Below, one piece after another: positions 45,117-53,623 of a DNA stretch of 64,000 bases. The stretch's first letter is position 1. Every line of letters starts with the position of its first letter. The translations under genes and the position numbers were made by a program. Source of the DNA: Pseudomonas sp. MM213 (GTDB lineage: Bacteria > Pseudomonadota > Gammaproteobacteria > Pseudomonadales > Pseudomonadaceae); contig NZ_CP081943.1 in assembly GCF_020423045.1 (NCBI RefSeq), forward strand, positions 744,001 to 808,000, given 5' to 3'. The notes under the pieces were generated by a model, which was not told the DNA's origin, made no database searches, and worked only from the letters and a program-made list of their open reading frames with translations.

Positions 45117-46309
45117 AACCGGCTTTCCAGCAGTCGACCACCTGCGGCAATCAGCTCGCCGCGCCGATAGACCTGTCGCAGCGGTCGAGCCACCACGGCT
45201 TCACCCAGCGTCTGCACCGGCATCAACAGGAAGTCCGCCGGTTGACCGAGCTCCACGCCATAATCCTCGCAGCCCAACGCCAGCGCACCATTCACCGTCG
45301 ACGCTGCAAACGCCGCCGCCAGTTCCTCGTCCTTGTTCAAGTCGAAACGGAACGCCAGCAGCATCGCCCGTTCCAGCATGTCGCCGTTACCCATGGGCGA
45401 CCAGGCGTCGCGGATGCCGTCCGAACCCAGGCACACGTTCACCCCCGCCTCGCGCAACGCCAGGAACGGCGGCACCGCACAATCGGCCGGTGCCGAACTC
45501 ATCAACGAAATGCCCAACGCCGCCAAGCGTTCGGCCACGGGTTTGACCTGGCTCCAAGGCAACATCCCGAGGCAATAGGCGTGGCTGATCATCACTCGGC
45601 CATGGCGCCCGAAATGCTCGGTGTAATCGGCGATCAGCGCGATTTGCCACAGGCCCAGTTCACCTTTGTCGTGCAGGTGAATGTCGACGCCACGGTCGAA
45701 TTCGCTGGCCAGTTTGAACACGAAATCCAGTTGGGCGACGGGGTCGTTGTCGATGCCGCACGGGTCGAGCCCCCCGACGTTTTCCACGCCCAGGGCCATG
45801 GCCTCGCGCATCAGCTCGGCGGTGCCGGGGCGGCTGATCAGGCCGGTTTGCGGGAATACCACCAGTTGCAGGTCGATCAGGTCGCGGTAGCGTTCGCGCA
45901 GTTGTTGCATGGCTTCGACATGACGCAGGCCGAAATCCGGGTCGATGTCGACGTGGCAACGCATGGTCAGCGAACCACGGGCGATGCAGTTTTCCAGCAG
46001 GGCGCCGGCTCGCTCGGCGATGGGGCTCTGAACTTCACGCAGCACGCGGCGCTCGTTGGCGATGTAGTCCTTGAGCGTCGGCCCGGCGCTGTTCGGGCGC
46101 CAGGGTTGGCCCCAGAGGGTTTTGTCGAGGTGGACGTGGCTTTCCACCAGGGCCGGGGTGAGGAGCTGGTTCTGGCCATCGATGTCGGTGGCATTCAGTG
46201 GTGCGGACGATGCCGGACGGCGTTGTTTGAACAGGCCGTTTTCAATCAGCAGGTCTTCGGCGGTGGAACCGTAGGGCCGCACGTTGCGCAGCCAGCGGGG
46301 GTGATTCAT
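45113..46309 (-). CDS. Cytosine-deaminase-like amidohydrolase
   Basis: 398 residues from an ATG preceded by TGAGG. Full metal site: SHVHLDKTLWGQ (HxH), VDIHLHDKGELG, ISHAYCLGM and GSDGIRDAWSP. This pattern belongs to the cytosine deaminase group (CodA, AtzC-like), which removes amino groups from pyrimidine or triazine rings. It follows a polyamine-type ABC operon across a REP doublet, in the same direction. Nitrogen-heterocycle breakdown is inferred. Confidence 0.86.
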   Translation of the reverse strand: MNHPRWLRNVRPYGSTAEDLLIENGLFKQRRPASSAPLNATDIDGQNQLLTPALVESHVHLDKTLWGQPWRPNSAGPTLKDYIANERRVLREVQSPIAERAGALLENCIARGSLTMRCHVDIDPDFGLRHVEAMQQLRERYRDLIDLQLVVFPQTGLISRPGTAELMREAMALGVENVGGLDPCGIDNDPVAQLDFVFKLASEFDRGVDIHLHDKGELGLWQIALIADYTEHFGRHGRVMISHAYCLGMLPWSQVKPVAERLAALGISLMSSAPADCAVPPFLALREAGVNVCLGSDGIRDAWSPMGNGDMLERAMLLAFRFDLNKDEELAAAFAASTVNGALALGCEDYGVELGQPADFLLMPVQTLGEAVVARPLRQVYRRGELIAAGGRLLESRL

Positions 46310-46346
46310 TTCAAACCTCAAGCTTTGTGGTGTTTGGGCAGGCCTC

Positions 46347-46413
46347 TTCGCGGGCAAGCCTCGCTCCTACAGGTCCTGCGCTGCTCTTGTAGGAGCGAGG
46401 CTTGCCCGCGAAG
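46347..46413. repeat. REP doublet of the CGAGGCTTGCCCGCG class
   Basis: Inverted units TTCGCGGGCAAGCCTCGCTC and its complement, a different REP class from the CCGGCTTGCTGGCGAT type dominant in the window. It lies between the ABC importer genes and the amidohydrolase genes, inside the presumed operon. Confidence 0.87.
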
Positions 46414-46440
46414 GCCGCAACTCGGTCTCAAGCCGAGCAA

Positions 46441-47493
46441 TCAGCCCTTGAGCTTCGACCAGATCCGGTCCTGCAGCTCCCGCGCCTTGTTGCTGCACTC
46501 TTTCTCAGGACGCAGGCGCGAGGCGAACTCGTCGGGCATGTTGATCGCGTCCATCACCCGCCATTTGGCGTCGATCAATTTGTCGCTCTGAATGCCGTTG
46601 GCGTAAGCGATCGCATTGGACACGGCGGCGGCGTTTTCCGGTTTCATCATCCAGTCGATGAAGATCTTCGCGTTGCCGGGGTGCGGCGCGCTTTTCGGTA
46701 CGGCGAAGTTGTCCTGGAACATCGCCAGGCCTTCGCGCGGATACACGTACTTGATGCTGCTCTTCTGCAACGTGGCCCGGGCGGTGGAGCCGTTCCAGTT
46801 CTGCATCATGATCACTTCACCGGAGGCCATGCGGTCGACGGTGTTGTCCGAGCTGTACATCTTCAGGAACGGTTTCTGCTTTTGCAGCAGTTCCAGAATG
46901 CGCTTGGCGTCCTGTGGGTTTTCGCTGCATTCGTCGACGTTGAGATAGTGGCTGGCGGCGTTGATCACGCTGCTGGAGGTGTCGAGTGCGGCGAGCTGGC
47001 CTTGCAGTTCCTTGCGTGGTTCGAAGAATTCCTTCCACGAATCGTCCAGTTTGCCGCCCGGCACGCGTGCGCTGTCATAGGAAAACCCGGTGGTGCCCCA
47101 CAGGTACGGTGCCGAGAACTTGCGGCCAGGGTCGAAGCTCGGGTCGCGGAACGCCGGTTTGACGTGCTGGAAATTGGGCAGGGCCGATGCGTCGATTTCC
47201 AGCAGCAGGTTCTGATTGATCAGCGTGCGCATGATCGACTGCGACGGCACGATCACGTCATACGCCGCACCACCGGCCTGCAATTTGGCGAGCAGGGTTT
47301 CGTTGCTGTCGTAGCCGTCCATGGTGACCTTGATGCCGGTCTCCTTTTCGAATTTGGCCAGCAGGTCCACCGGGTAGTAATCGGTCCAGTTGTAGAAGAA
47401 CAACTCCTTGGGCTCGGCGGCCTGGGCGCTGAACGCCGTGAAGCAACTCAGGGCCAGACCGGTGACGGCGAAACACAGTTTTTTCATTTTCAT
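46441..47493 (-). CDS. Polyamine-type ABC substrate-binding protein (PotD/PotF-like)
   Basis: 350 residues with a signal peptide (MKMKKLCFAVTGLALSCFTAFSA, cut after AQA). LFFYNWTDYYPVDLLAKFEKETGIKV and AAYDVIVPSQSIMRTLI are standard PotD/PotF features. Ligand specificity cannot be read from this; in this operon it may be a cyclic amine or amidine instead of a polyamine. Confidence 0.9.
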   Translation of the reverse strand: MKMKKLCFAVTGLALSCFTAFSAQAAEPKELFFYNWTDYYPVDLLAKFEKETGIKVTMDGYDSNETLLAKLQAGGAAYDVIVPSQSIMRTLINQNLLLEIDASALPNFQHVKPAFRDPSFDPGRKFSAPYLWGTTGFSYDSARVPGGKLDDSWKEFFEPRKELQGQLAALDTSSSVINAASHYLNVDECSENPQDAKRILELLQKQKPFLKMYSSDNTVDRMASGEVIMMQNWNGSTARATLQKSSIKYVYPREGLAMFQDNFAVPKSAPHPGNAKIFIDWMMKPENAAAVSNAIAYANGIQSDKLIDAKWRVMDAINMPDEFASRLRPEKECSNKARELQDRIWSKLKG

Positions 47494-47513
47494 GTTTTTG
47501 TGCGCTCCAGGAT

Positions 47514-48302
47514 TTATTGGTTTTTGCCGCGCTGTCCCAGCCAGAAGGCCAGCACCACCAGCACGATGGAAATCACCAGCATCAGGGTCGAGATCGCGTT
47601 GATCTCCGGCGTCACGCCGGCCTTGATCGCCGAGAAGATGTACACCGGCAAGGTCGTCGAACCCGGGCCGGCAACAAAGAAGGTCATGATGAAATCGTCG
47701 AGGCTGACCACGAACGCCAGCACCGAACCGGACAAAACCGCCGGCCACAACAGCGGTAACGTCACCCGGCGAAACACCTGCCACGGGTTGGCGTACAAAT
47801 CGTTCGCCGCCTCCAGCAGGCTTTTGTCGAGATCATTGAGCCGTGCACGAATTGGCAGGTACGCGAAGGGAATGCAGAAGCCGACGTGCGCGACAATCAC
47901 CGTCAGCAAACCGAGCTTGATCCCCAGCGCCATGAACAGCAGCAGGGTGGCAACAGCGGTGACGATCTCCGGCAGGATCAGCGGCAGGTTGATCCCGCCC
48001 TCGACCATTTTCTGCCCGTAGAACGGCCGGTAAGTCGCCAGCGCCGCGAGCAGCGCAATGGCCGTGGCGCAGACCGTGGCGATGCTGGCGACGATGATCG
48101 AGTTCAGCGCTGCGGTCTGGATCGACGGGTTGGCCAGAATCCGCCCGTACCAGGCGAATGAAAACTCGGTCCACACCGTCGCCGAGCGGTTGGCGTTGAA
48201 GCTGTAGGCGATCAGCACGAAGATCGGCACGTACAGGTACGCGAGGATCAGCAGGCTGACTTCGCGGGTCAGCGGCAGTTTTTTCAGGTGCAGGGCGATC
48301 AT
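47514..48302 (-). CDS. ABC transporter permease, PotC/PotI type
   Basis: 262 residues, six predicted membrane helices, start ILAYLYVPIFVLIAYSFNANRSATVWTEFSFAWYG and EAA loop LLEAANDLYANPWQVFRRVTLPLL. Start overlaps the stop of the partner permease by 4 bp. It forms the membrane channel with the 48299-49216 product. Confidence 0.92.
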   Translation of the reverse strand: MIALHLKKLPLTREVSLLILAYLYVPIFVLIAYSFNANRSATVWTEFSFAWYGRILANPSIQTAALNSIIVASIATVCATAIALLAALATYRPFYGQKMVEGGINLPLILPEIVTAVATLLLFMALGIKLGLLTVIVAHVGFCIPFAYLPIRARLNDLDKSLLEAANDLYANPWQVFRRVTLPLLWPAVLSGSVLAFVVSLDDFIMTFFVAGPGSTTLPVYIFSAIKAGVTPEINAISTLMLVISIVLVVLAFWLGQRGKNQ

Positions 48303-49216
48303 GCGGTGGCTCCCCGACGTAGAGTTTTGGCGGCGCTGCGGCTATAGAGGGCGTAACCCACCAGCGACAGCAGCAGAATCCCCAGCAACAGGAACGACAG
48401 CGAACTGCCCAGCGGCCAGTTGCGCGCGGTGCCGAACTGTTGCTGGATCAGGTTGCCGATCATCAGCGTCTTGCCGCCGCCGAGAATCGCCGGGGTGATG
48501 AAGGCGCCGAGGCTCGGCACGAACACCAGCAGCGCGCCGGCAATCACGCCGGGCATCGACAGCGGCAGGATGATTCGCTTCAGCGCGTGCCAGCGGTTGG
48601 CGCCCAGGTCGTAGGCCGCTTCCACCAGGCGCCAGTCGAGTTTTTCCAGGGTCGAATAGATCGGCAAAATCATGAACGGCAGGAAGCTATAAACCAACCC
48701 GACGCTGACGGCGAAGTCGTTGTAGAGCAGGGTGATGCCGCCCGCCTGCGGGAACAGCGTGTTGAGGCTCTGCGCGACCCAACCGTGTTCACGCAGGATG
48801 ATCAGCCACGCGTAGTTGCGGATCAGCAGGTTGGTCCAGAATGGAATGGTGATCAGCAAGACCATGAGGTTGCGCCGGCGCGGGGTCAGGCTCGACATCC
48901 ACAACGCCACCGGGAAGCCGAACAGGAAACACAACAACGTCGTGCCGCCGGCCTGGAACACCGAGCGCAACAAGGCTTGGGCGTAGACCCAGTTCAGCTC
49001 CAGTTCACCGTCGAATCCTTCCTGGAAAAACAGCTGCACGTAGCTTTGCAATTGCCAGTTGGCTTGCCAGTCGACGCCGCCGTAGACGTTGCGCGGCAAC
49101 AGGCTGATGTAGCCCATGATGCCCAGCGGAATCGCGATCAGTGCCAGCAAAGTCAGAACCACCGGGCTGAGCAACAGCGCGCGGTTGAGAGCGGGGGAAG
49201 TGCTGCTGACGCTCAT
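48299..49216 (-). CDS. ABC transporter permease, PotB/PotH type
   Basis: 305 residues with six predicted membrane helices and the EAA loop VEAAYDLGANRWHALKRIILPLS. MGYISLLPRNVYGGVDWQ near the N-terminus and LLCFLFGFPVALWM are typical of PotB/PotH. The gene begins one base after the ATPase stop, indicating tight co-translation. Confidence 0.92.
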   Translation of the reverse strand: MSVSSTSPALNRALLLSPVVLTLLALIAIPLGIMGYISLLPRNVYGGVDWQANWQLQSYVQLFFQEGFDGELELNWVYAQALLRSVFQAGGTTLLCFLFGFPVALWMSSLTPRRRNLMVLLITIPFWTNLLIRNYAWLIILREHGWVAQSLNTLFPQAGGITLLYNDFAVSVGLVYSFLPFMILPIYSTLEKLDWRLVEAAYDLGANRWHALKRIILPLSMPGVIAGALLVFVPSLGAFITPAILGGGKTLMIGNLIQQQFGTARNWPLGSSLSFLLLGILLLSLVGYALYSRSAAKTLRRGATA

Positions 49217-49217
49217 C

Positions 49218-50303
49218 TCAGGCCTCCATCAACAGGCAGGCGTGGGGCGGCAGATTGACCGCGACACGATCACCGACCACCCGGCCACGGTTCAGGCCTT
49301 CGTTGTTCTCGCGCAACATGACCTTGATGTCGTTGTTCAAGCGGCACTGATAAAGCGTCGCGGTGCCGACATACAACACTGCTTCGATCACGCCGCGCAG
49401 GTGATGAGGCTGCTCAAGGTCGACCAGTTGCGAGCGCTCCGGGCGGAACGCCAGTTGCACGTTGTTGCCGTCGAAACCCTGGGCCGGGCAGGGGATCTCC
49501 ACCGGCATGCCGCTGGGCACGAAGAGTTTTTCGTTCTGCTGGCCGCGTTTGAGATGACCGGGCAGGAAATTGATGTCGCCGATGAACTGGGCGACGAACT
49601 GATGCTGCGGCCGTTCGTAAATATCGTTGGGGGTGCCGATCTGCAGGATCTTGCCGGCGGACATCACGGCAATGCGGTCAGACAGGGTCAGGGCTTCTTC
49701 CTGATCGTGGGTGACGAAAATGAAGGTGATCCCGGCTTCCTTCTGCACGCGCTTGAGTTCGACCTGCATCTCTTTACGCAGCTTGAGGTCGAGCGCCGAC
49801 AGGGGTTCGTCGAGCAACAACACTTTCGGTTTTGGCGCCAGGGCGCGCGCCAGAGCCACGCGTTGTTGCTGGCCACCGGACAACTCGGCGGGTTTGCGTC
49901 TGGCCAGGTGTTGCATTTGCACCAGCGCCAGCATCTCATCGACACGCCGAGGAATAACCTTGTGATCAAGGCCCTGCATCTCGAGCCCGAAGGCGATATT
50001 CTGCGCGACGCTCATGTGCGGAAACAGCGCATAGCTCTGGAAGACGGTATTGACCCGGCGCTTGAACGGCGGCAGGTCGTTGACCGGTTCGCCGGCGAGA
50101 CGGATCTCGCCATCGCTGACGTGTTCGAAACCGGCGATGGTGCGCAGCAGGGTGGTTTTGCCACAGCCTGACGGGCCGAGCAGGGTGAAGAATTCGTTGT
50201 CGGCAATGTCGACTGACACGTTGTCGAGGGCTGGAGCCAGCCCCGGATCGTCGGAATACCGCTTGGAGACGTTACGCACTTCGATTGCTATTGGTTGACC
50301 CAT
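49218..50303 (-). CDS. ABC transporter ATP-binding protein, PotA/PotG type
   Basis: 361 residues. Walker A GPSGCGKTT, Q-loop QSYALFPHMSV, signature LSGGQQQRVALARAL, Walker B VLLLDEPLSALD and a C-terminal TOBE domain (VQLAFRPERSQLV). First gene of the minus-strand operon, opposite the GntR regulator; the 139-bp promoter region between them carries candidate operators. Confidence 0.94.
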   Translation of the reverse strand: MGQPIAIEVRNVSKRYSDDPGLAPALDNVSVDIADNEFFTLLGPSGCGKTTLLRTIAGFEHVSDGEIRLAGEPVNDLPPFKRRVNTVFQSYALFPHMSVAQNIAFGLEMQGLDHKVIPRRVDEMLALVQMQHLARRKPAELSGGQQQRVALARALAPKPKVLLLDEPLSALDLKLRKEMQVELKRVQKEAGITFIFVTHDQEEALTLSDRIAVMSAGKILQIGTPNDIYERPQHQFVAQFIGDINFLPGHLKRGQQNEKLFVPSGMPVEIPCPAQGFDGNNVQLAFRPERSQLVDLEQPHHLRGVIEAVLYVGTATLYQCRLNNDIKVMLRENNEGLNRGRVVGDRVAVNLPPHACLLMEA

Positions 50304-50323
50304 AATGGTGCAATCCTCTAATT

Positions 50324-50335
50324 ATTGTATGCAAT
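50324..50335. promoter_or_regulatory. Candidate operator for the GntR/FCD regulator
   Basis: ATTGTATGCAAT has matching arms (ATTG and CAAT) around TATG. A second related GGATGCAATCTA follows at about 50340-50351. Both lie in the AT-rich divergent promoter region between the ABC operon and the regulator gene. FCD-type GntR proteins often bind short TGTA/TACA-like palindromes, so this is plausible but unproven. Confidence 0.4.
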
Positions 50336-50442
50336 ATCTGGATGCAATCTACAAATAGCCGGATTAATCTGCCCGTGCAACCCCCTTTTCAAAGGCTGCT
50401 CATCGCCTGGGGCCGGTTGTTTAGCGCTAAAGGAGTGTTGAA

Positions 50443-51132
50443 ATGACCGAGAAGAAACTCGAGACCACGGTCGACCGCGTCTACCAAGGGGTTTACGAGG
50501 CGATCAGCAAGCGTTCGCTGCGTCCTGGCATGAAGCTTGGGGAGACTTCGCTGGCCGAACTTTTTAATGTCAGCCGAACGTCGGTTCGTGCCGCGCTCAA
50601 GCAATTGGAGGCGGATGGATTGGTGACGACCGAGCCCAATAAGGGTGCATCGGTGTCGTTGCCCAGCGATGAAGAGATCCGTTCGCTGTTTGAAACGCGA
50701 CGCCTGATCGAGATCGGCATCGTCACCGAGCTCTGCCGGCGTCGTGACACCGCCGTGACCCGAGACCTGCGCGATCACCTGTTGCTCGAAGATGAAGCGC
50801 ACCGCAACGGCGACCATGAACGGCTGATCCATCTGCTCGGCGAGTTCCACATCAAACTCGCGCAAAGCCTGAACAATCCGGTGTTGCTGGACTGGTTCCG
50901 CAAACTGATCTCCCGCGCCTCGCTGTACGCCGCCGCGCTGGACGACGACAGTCACGAAGCCTGCCGCGACGATGAGCACCTGCGCCTGATCGAGTACATC
51001 GAGGCCGGCAACCAGAGCGCCGCCATCGAACTGACCTGCATCCATTTGAACGGCATCGAGAAGGCGATCCTGGACGTCGCCGCCACGTTGAAGACGGGGT
51101 ACCACCCGCTCAAACACCTGATCGAGGTTTGA
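50443..51132 (+). CDS. GntR family regulator, FadR/FCD type
   Basis: 229 residues with an AAAGGAG ribosome-binding site. Winged-helix N-terminus (VDRVYQGVYEAISKRSLRPGMKLGETSLAELFNVSRTSVRAALKQLEADGLV) followed by the helical FCD ligand-binding domain (ETRRLIEIGIVTELCRR, LHLNGIEKAIL region). The metal-binding His/Asp set of FCD domains appears present (HLLLEDEAHRNGDHERL). It likely controls the divergent importer/amidohydrolase operon in response to its substrate. Confidence 0.9.
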   Translation: MTEKKLETTVDRVYQGVYEAISKRSLRPGMKLGETSLAELFNVSRTSVRAALKQLEADGLVTTEPNKGASVSLPSDEEIRSLFETRRLIEIGIVTELCRRRDTAVTRDLRDHLLLEDEAHRNGDHERLIHLLGEFHIKLAQSLNNPVLLDWFRKLISRASLYAAALDDDSHEACRDDEHLRLIEYIEAGNQSAAIELTCIHLNGIEKAILDVAATLKTGYHPLKHLIEV

Positions 51133-51159
51133 TCACAAAACTCAAGCCTGACTTGGTAC

Positions 51160-51260
51160 CTGTGGGAGCGAGACCGGCTTGCCGGCGATGGCGTCGTGTC
51201 AGCCGACATCATTGTTGAATGTCAAATAGCATTCGCGAGCAGGCTCGCTCCCACAGGGAT
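51160..51260. repeat. Degenerate REP-like cluster
   Basis: TGTGGGAGCGAGACCGGCTT and the inverted GAGCAGGCTCGCTCCCACAG flank a spacer of about 70 bp. It appears to mix two REP classes and is less regular than other doublets. No gene was seen between 51133 and 51368. Confidence 0.75.
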
Positions 51261-51368
51261 CTGTGGTGGGCAAAGATTGCCGTCAGAATCAGCTAACCTC
51301 TATGAAACCATTGGCATCCGCAGTGCTCGAAACAAACGGGCGCCAATCACAGGACACAGAGCCAGTCG

Positions 51369-53480
51369 ATGCAGTTTCTAGACGATAGCCACGGGTGTGC
51401 TGGATGGAACGGTGAAATGGCCGGACGCATCCGTGCGTTCGACTGGCGTCGCACTGAACTGGGAAGTCTGGAGACCTGGCCCGCCAGCCTGTGCAGCGCG
51501 GTGCAATTGCTGCTCGCGTCGCCGCTGCCGATGGTGATGCTCTGGGGCCGCCCCGGCTACATGATCTATAACGATGCGTACTCGTCGTTCGCCGGTGGCC
51601 GACATCCTTATCTGTTGGGCTCTCCGGTGGAGCTGGGCTGGCCGGAAGTCGCCGAATTCAATCGTCACGTGGTCGACACTTGCCTGGCGGGCGGCACGTT
51701 GTCCTATCGCAACAAAGAGCTGGTGCTGTTGCGCGACGGCGTCCCCGAAAACGTCTGGCTGGACCTCTATTACAGCCCGGTGGCGAATGACGAGGGGACG
51801 CCGGCCGGGGTCATGGCGATGGTGGTCGAAACCACGGAGCATGTGATTTCCGAACGCCGGCGCCAGGAGGCCGAAGACGCCTACCATGCCGACAATGAAC
51901 GGGTGCGCCTGGCGTTGAACGCCGGTGCCTTGCTCGGCTCGTTCGTCTGGGACATCAAAGGCAATCGGCTCTCCGGCGATGAACGCTTTGCCCGGACCTT
52001 TTCCTTCCCGGCCGAGCATGACCTGGGCAACCTGCCAACGGAATTCGCCGAAGCGCGGATTCATCCCGACGACCGCAGTTGGGTCAATGAGCAAGTCAAT
52101 CAATCCATCACCACCGGTGAACCTTTCAACGCCGAATATCGGGTCCTGCGTCCCGACGGCAGTTACCTGTGGGTGCAGGCCAGCGGTTGCTGCGAATTCG
52201 ATGAGCAGGGTGAGCCGTTCCGCTTTCCCGGCGTGTTGATCGACATCCACGAACGCAAGACCGCCGAAGAGTCCCTGCTCAAATTCACCCGAAACCTGGA
52301 GCAGCGCGTCGCCGACGAAGTCGAAGCGCGGCTGGCGGCGGAAGAGCAACTGCGCCAGTCGCAGAAGCTCGAAGCCATCGGCGGTCTCACGGGGGGCGTG
52401 GCCCATGACTTCAATAACCTGTTGCAAGTGATCGCCGGCAACCTGCACCTGCTGGCGCGGCATGAACCGGACAATGCCAACGTGCAGCGTCGGGTCTCGG
52501 CGTCGATTGCGGCGGTGGAGCGGGGCGCGAAACTGTCTTCGCAATTGCTCGCTTTCGCCCGCCGTCAGCCGCTGTCTCCAGCGGTCTGCGACCCACGACA
52601 GATCTTCGAAGGCCTGGGCGAGCTGCTGCAACGGGCGTTGGGCGAAACCATCCAGATCGATGTGCGATTGCCTCAAGCGTCCTGGCACATCAACGTTGAT
52701 CGCAACCAACTGGAAAACGCCATTCTCAATCTCGCGATCAATGCCCGTGACGCCATGGCGGGCGAAGGCACCATCGAATTGAGCGCCGAGAACGTTACCC
52801 TCGACCGCAAGTTTTGCGCGGGCAAAGGTATTTCACCTGGCGATTACGTGCGCGTCGCCGTGGCGGATACCGGCCTTGGTATGCCACCGCAAGTGCTCGC
52901 GCAAGCGTTTGAACCGTTTTTCACCACCAAGGCCGATGGTCAGGGTACGGGGTTGGGGTTGAGCATGGTGTTCGGTTTCGTCAAACAGAGTGACGGGCAC
53001 ATCGAGATGTCCAGCGTCGAGGGACAGGGCACTCGGGTGCAGCTGTATTTTCCGCGCAGCCTGCGCCCGTTGCTCAGTGAAACAGCGACCCATGACACGC
53101 AGCAACGCGGTGGGCATGAAACCATTTTGGTGGTCGAGGACAATGAAGCGGTGCGTGCTTCGGCGGTGGAATTATTGAGCGAGGAGGGCTATCAGGTCCT
53201 GACCGCCGCCAACGGTGATGCCGCCATGCAGATGTTGCTCGACGGCGTGGTGGTTCAGCTGATTTTTACCGACGTGGTCATGCCCGGCCTGATCAAAAGC
53301 TCGGACCTTGCCGCCTGGGCCAAAGTGCAAACGCCACCGGTGGCCGTACTGTTCACGTCCGGCCACACTCGTGACATTATTTCGCGCAATCACCAGCTCA
53401 GCCCCGATACCTTTTTGCTGAGCAAACCCTATGGTCCCGAGGCGCTGACCCGAATGGTCCGCACCGTCCTCAACGGTTGA
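51369..53480 (+). CDS. Hybrid histidine kinase (PAS-PAS-HK-REC)
   Basis: 703 residues, no membrane segment, so cytosolic. N-terminal PAS-like region (WPASLCSAVQLLLASPLPMVMLWG), a second PAS/PAC domain (residues about 175-300), the phospho-acceptor His346 in GGVAHDFNNLL, an ATPase domain (NAILNLAINARDAMAGEG, GTGLGLSMVFGF) and a receiver with Asp635 in FTDVVMPG. The signal is unknown. It probably passes phosphate to a separate regulator or acts through its receiver alone. Confidence 0.93.
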   Translation: MQFLDDSHGCAGWNGEMAGRIRAFDWRRTELGSLETWPASLCSAVQLLLASPLPMVMLWGRPGYMIYNDAYSSFAGGRHPYLLGSPVELGWPEVAEFNRHVVDTCLAGGTLSYRNKELVLLRDGVPENVWLDLYYSPVANDEGTPAGVMAMVVETTEHVISERRRQEAEDAYHADNERVRLALNAGALLGSFVWDIKGNRLSGDERFARTFSFPAEHDLGNLPTEFAEARIHPDDRSWVNEQVNQSITTGEPFNAEYRVLRPDGSYLWVQASGCCEFDEQGEPFRFPGVLIDIHERKTAEESLLKFTRNLEQRVADEVEARLAAEEQLRQSQKLEAIGGLTGGVAHDFNNLLQVIAGNLHLLARHEPDNANVQRRVSASIAAVERGAKLSSQLLAFARRQPLSPAVCDPRQIFEGLGELLQRALGETIQIDVRLPQASWHINVDRNQLENAILNLAINARDAMAGEGTIELSAENVTLDRKFCAGKGISPGDYVRVAVADTGLGMPPQVLAQAFEPFFTTKADGQGTGLGLSMVFGFVKQSDGHIEMSSVEGQGTRVQLYFPRSLRPLLSETATHDTQQRGGHETILVVEDNEAVRASAVELLSEEGYQVLTAANGDAAMQMLLDGVVVQLIFTDVVMPGLIKSSDLAAWAKVQTPPVAVLFTSGHTRDIISRNHQLSPDTFLLSKPYGPEALTRMVRTVLNG

Positions 53481-53486
53481 ACCCCG

Positions 53487-53566
53487 ATCCAATTGTAGGA
53501 GCCGGCTTGCTGGCGATGGCGTACTTGAAATCGCCATCGCCAGCAAGCCGGCTCCTACAATTGGAT
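53487..53566. repeat. Perfect 35-bp inverted-repeat REP doublet
   Basis: The arms 53487-53521 and 53532-53566 are exact complements, separated by a 10-base loop. Identity continues past the REP core into the flanking ATCCAATT on both sides. It lies between the kinase and the UvrA-like gene; as a transcript it would form a very stable hairpin. Confidence 0.95.
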
Positions 53567-53623
53567 TCGCGTAAATTCCTGGCAATGCGTTAATCCTTCG
53601 AACTCTTTGATCAAGGCCACCTG

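Noticed and set aside
43059..45170. 703-codon plus-strand open frame opposite the flavin reductase and amidohydrolase
   Set aside because: Antisense shadow; composition is that of a GC-rich non-coding frame.
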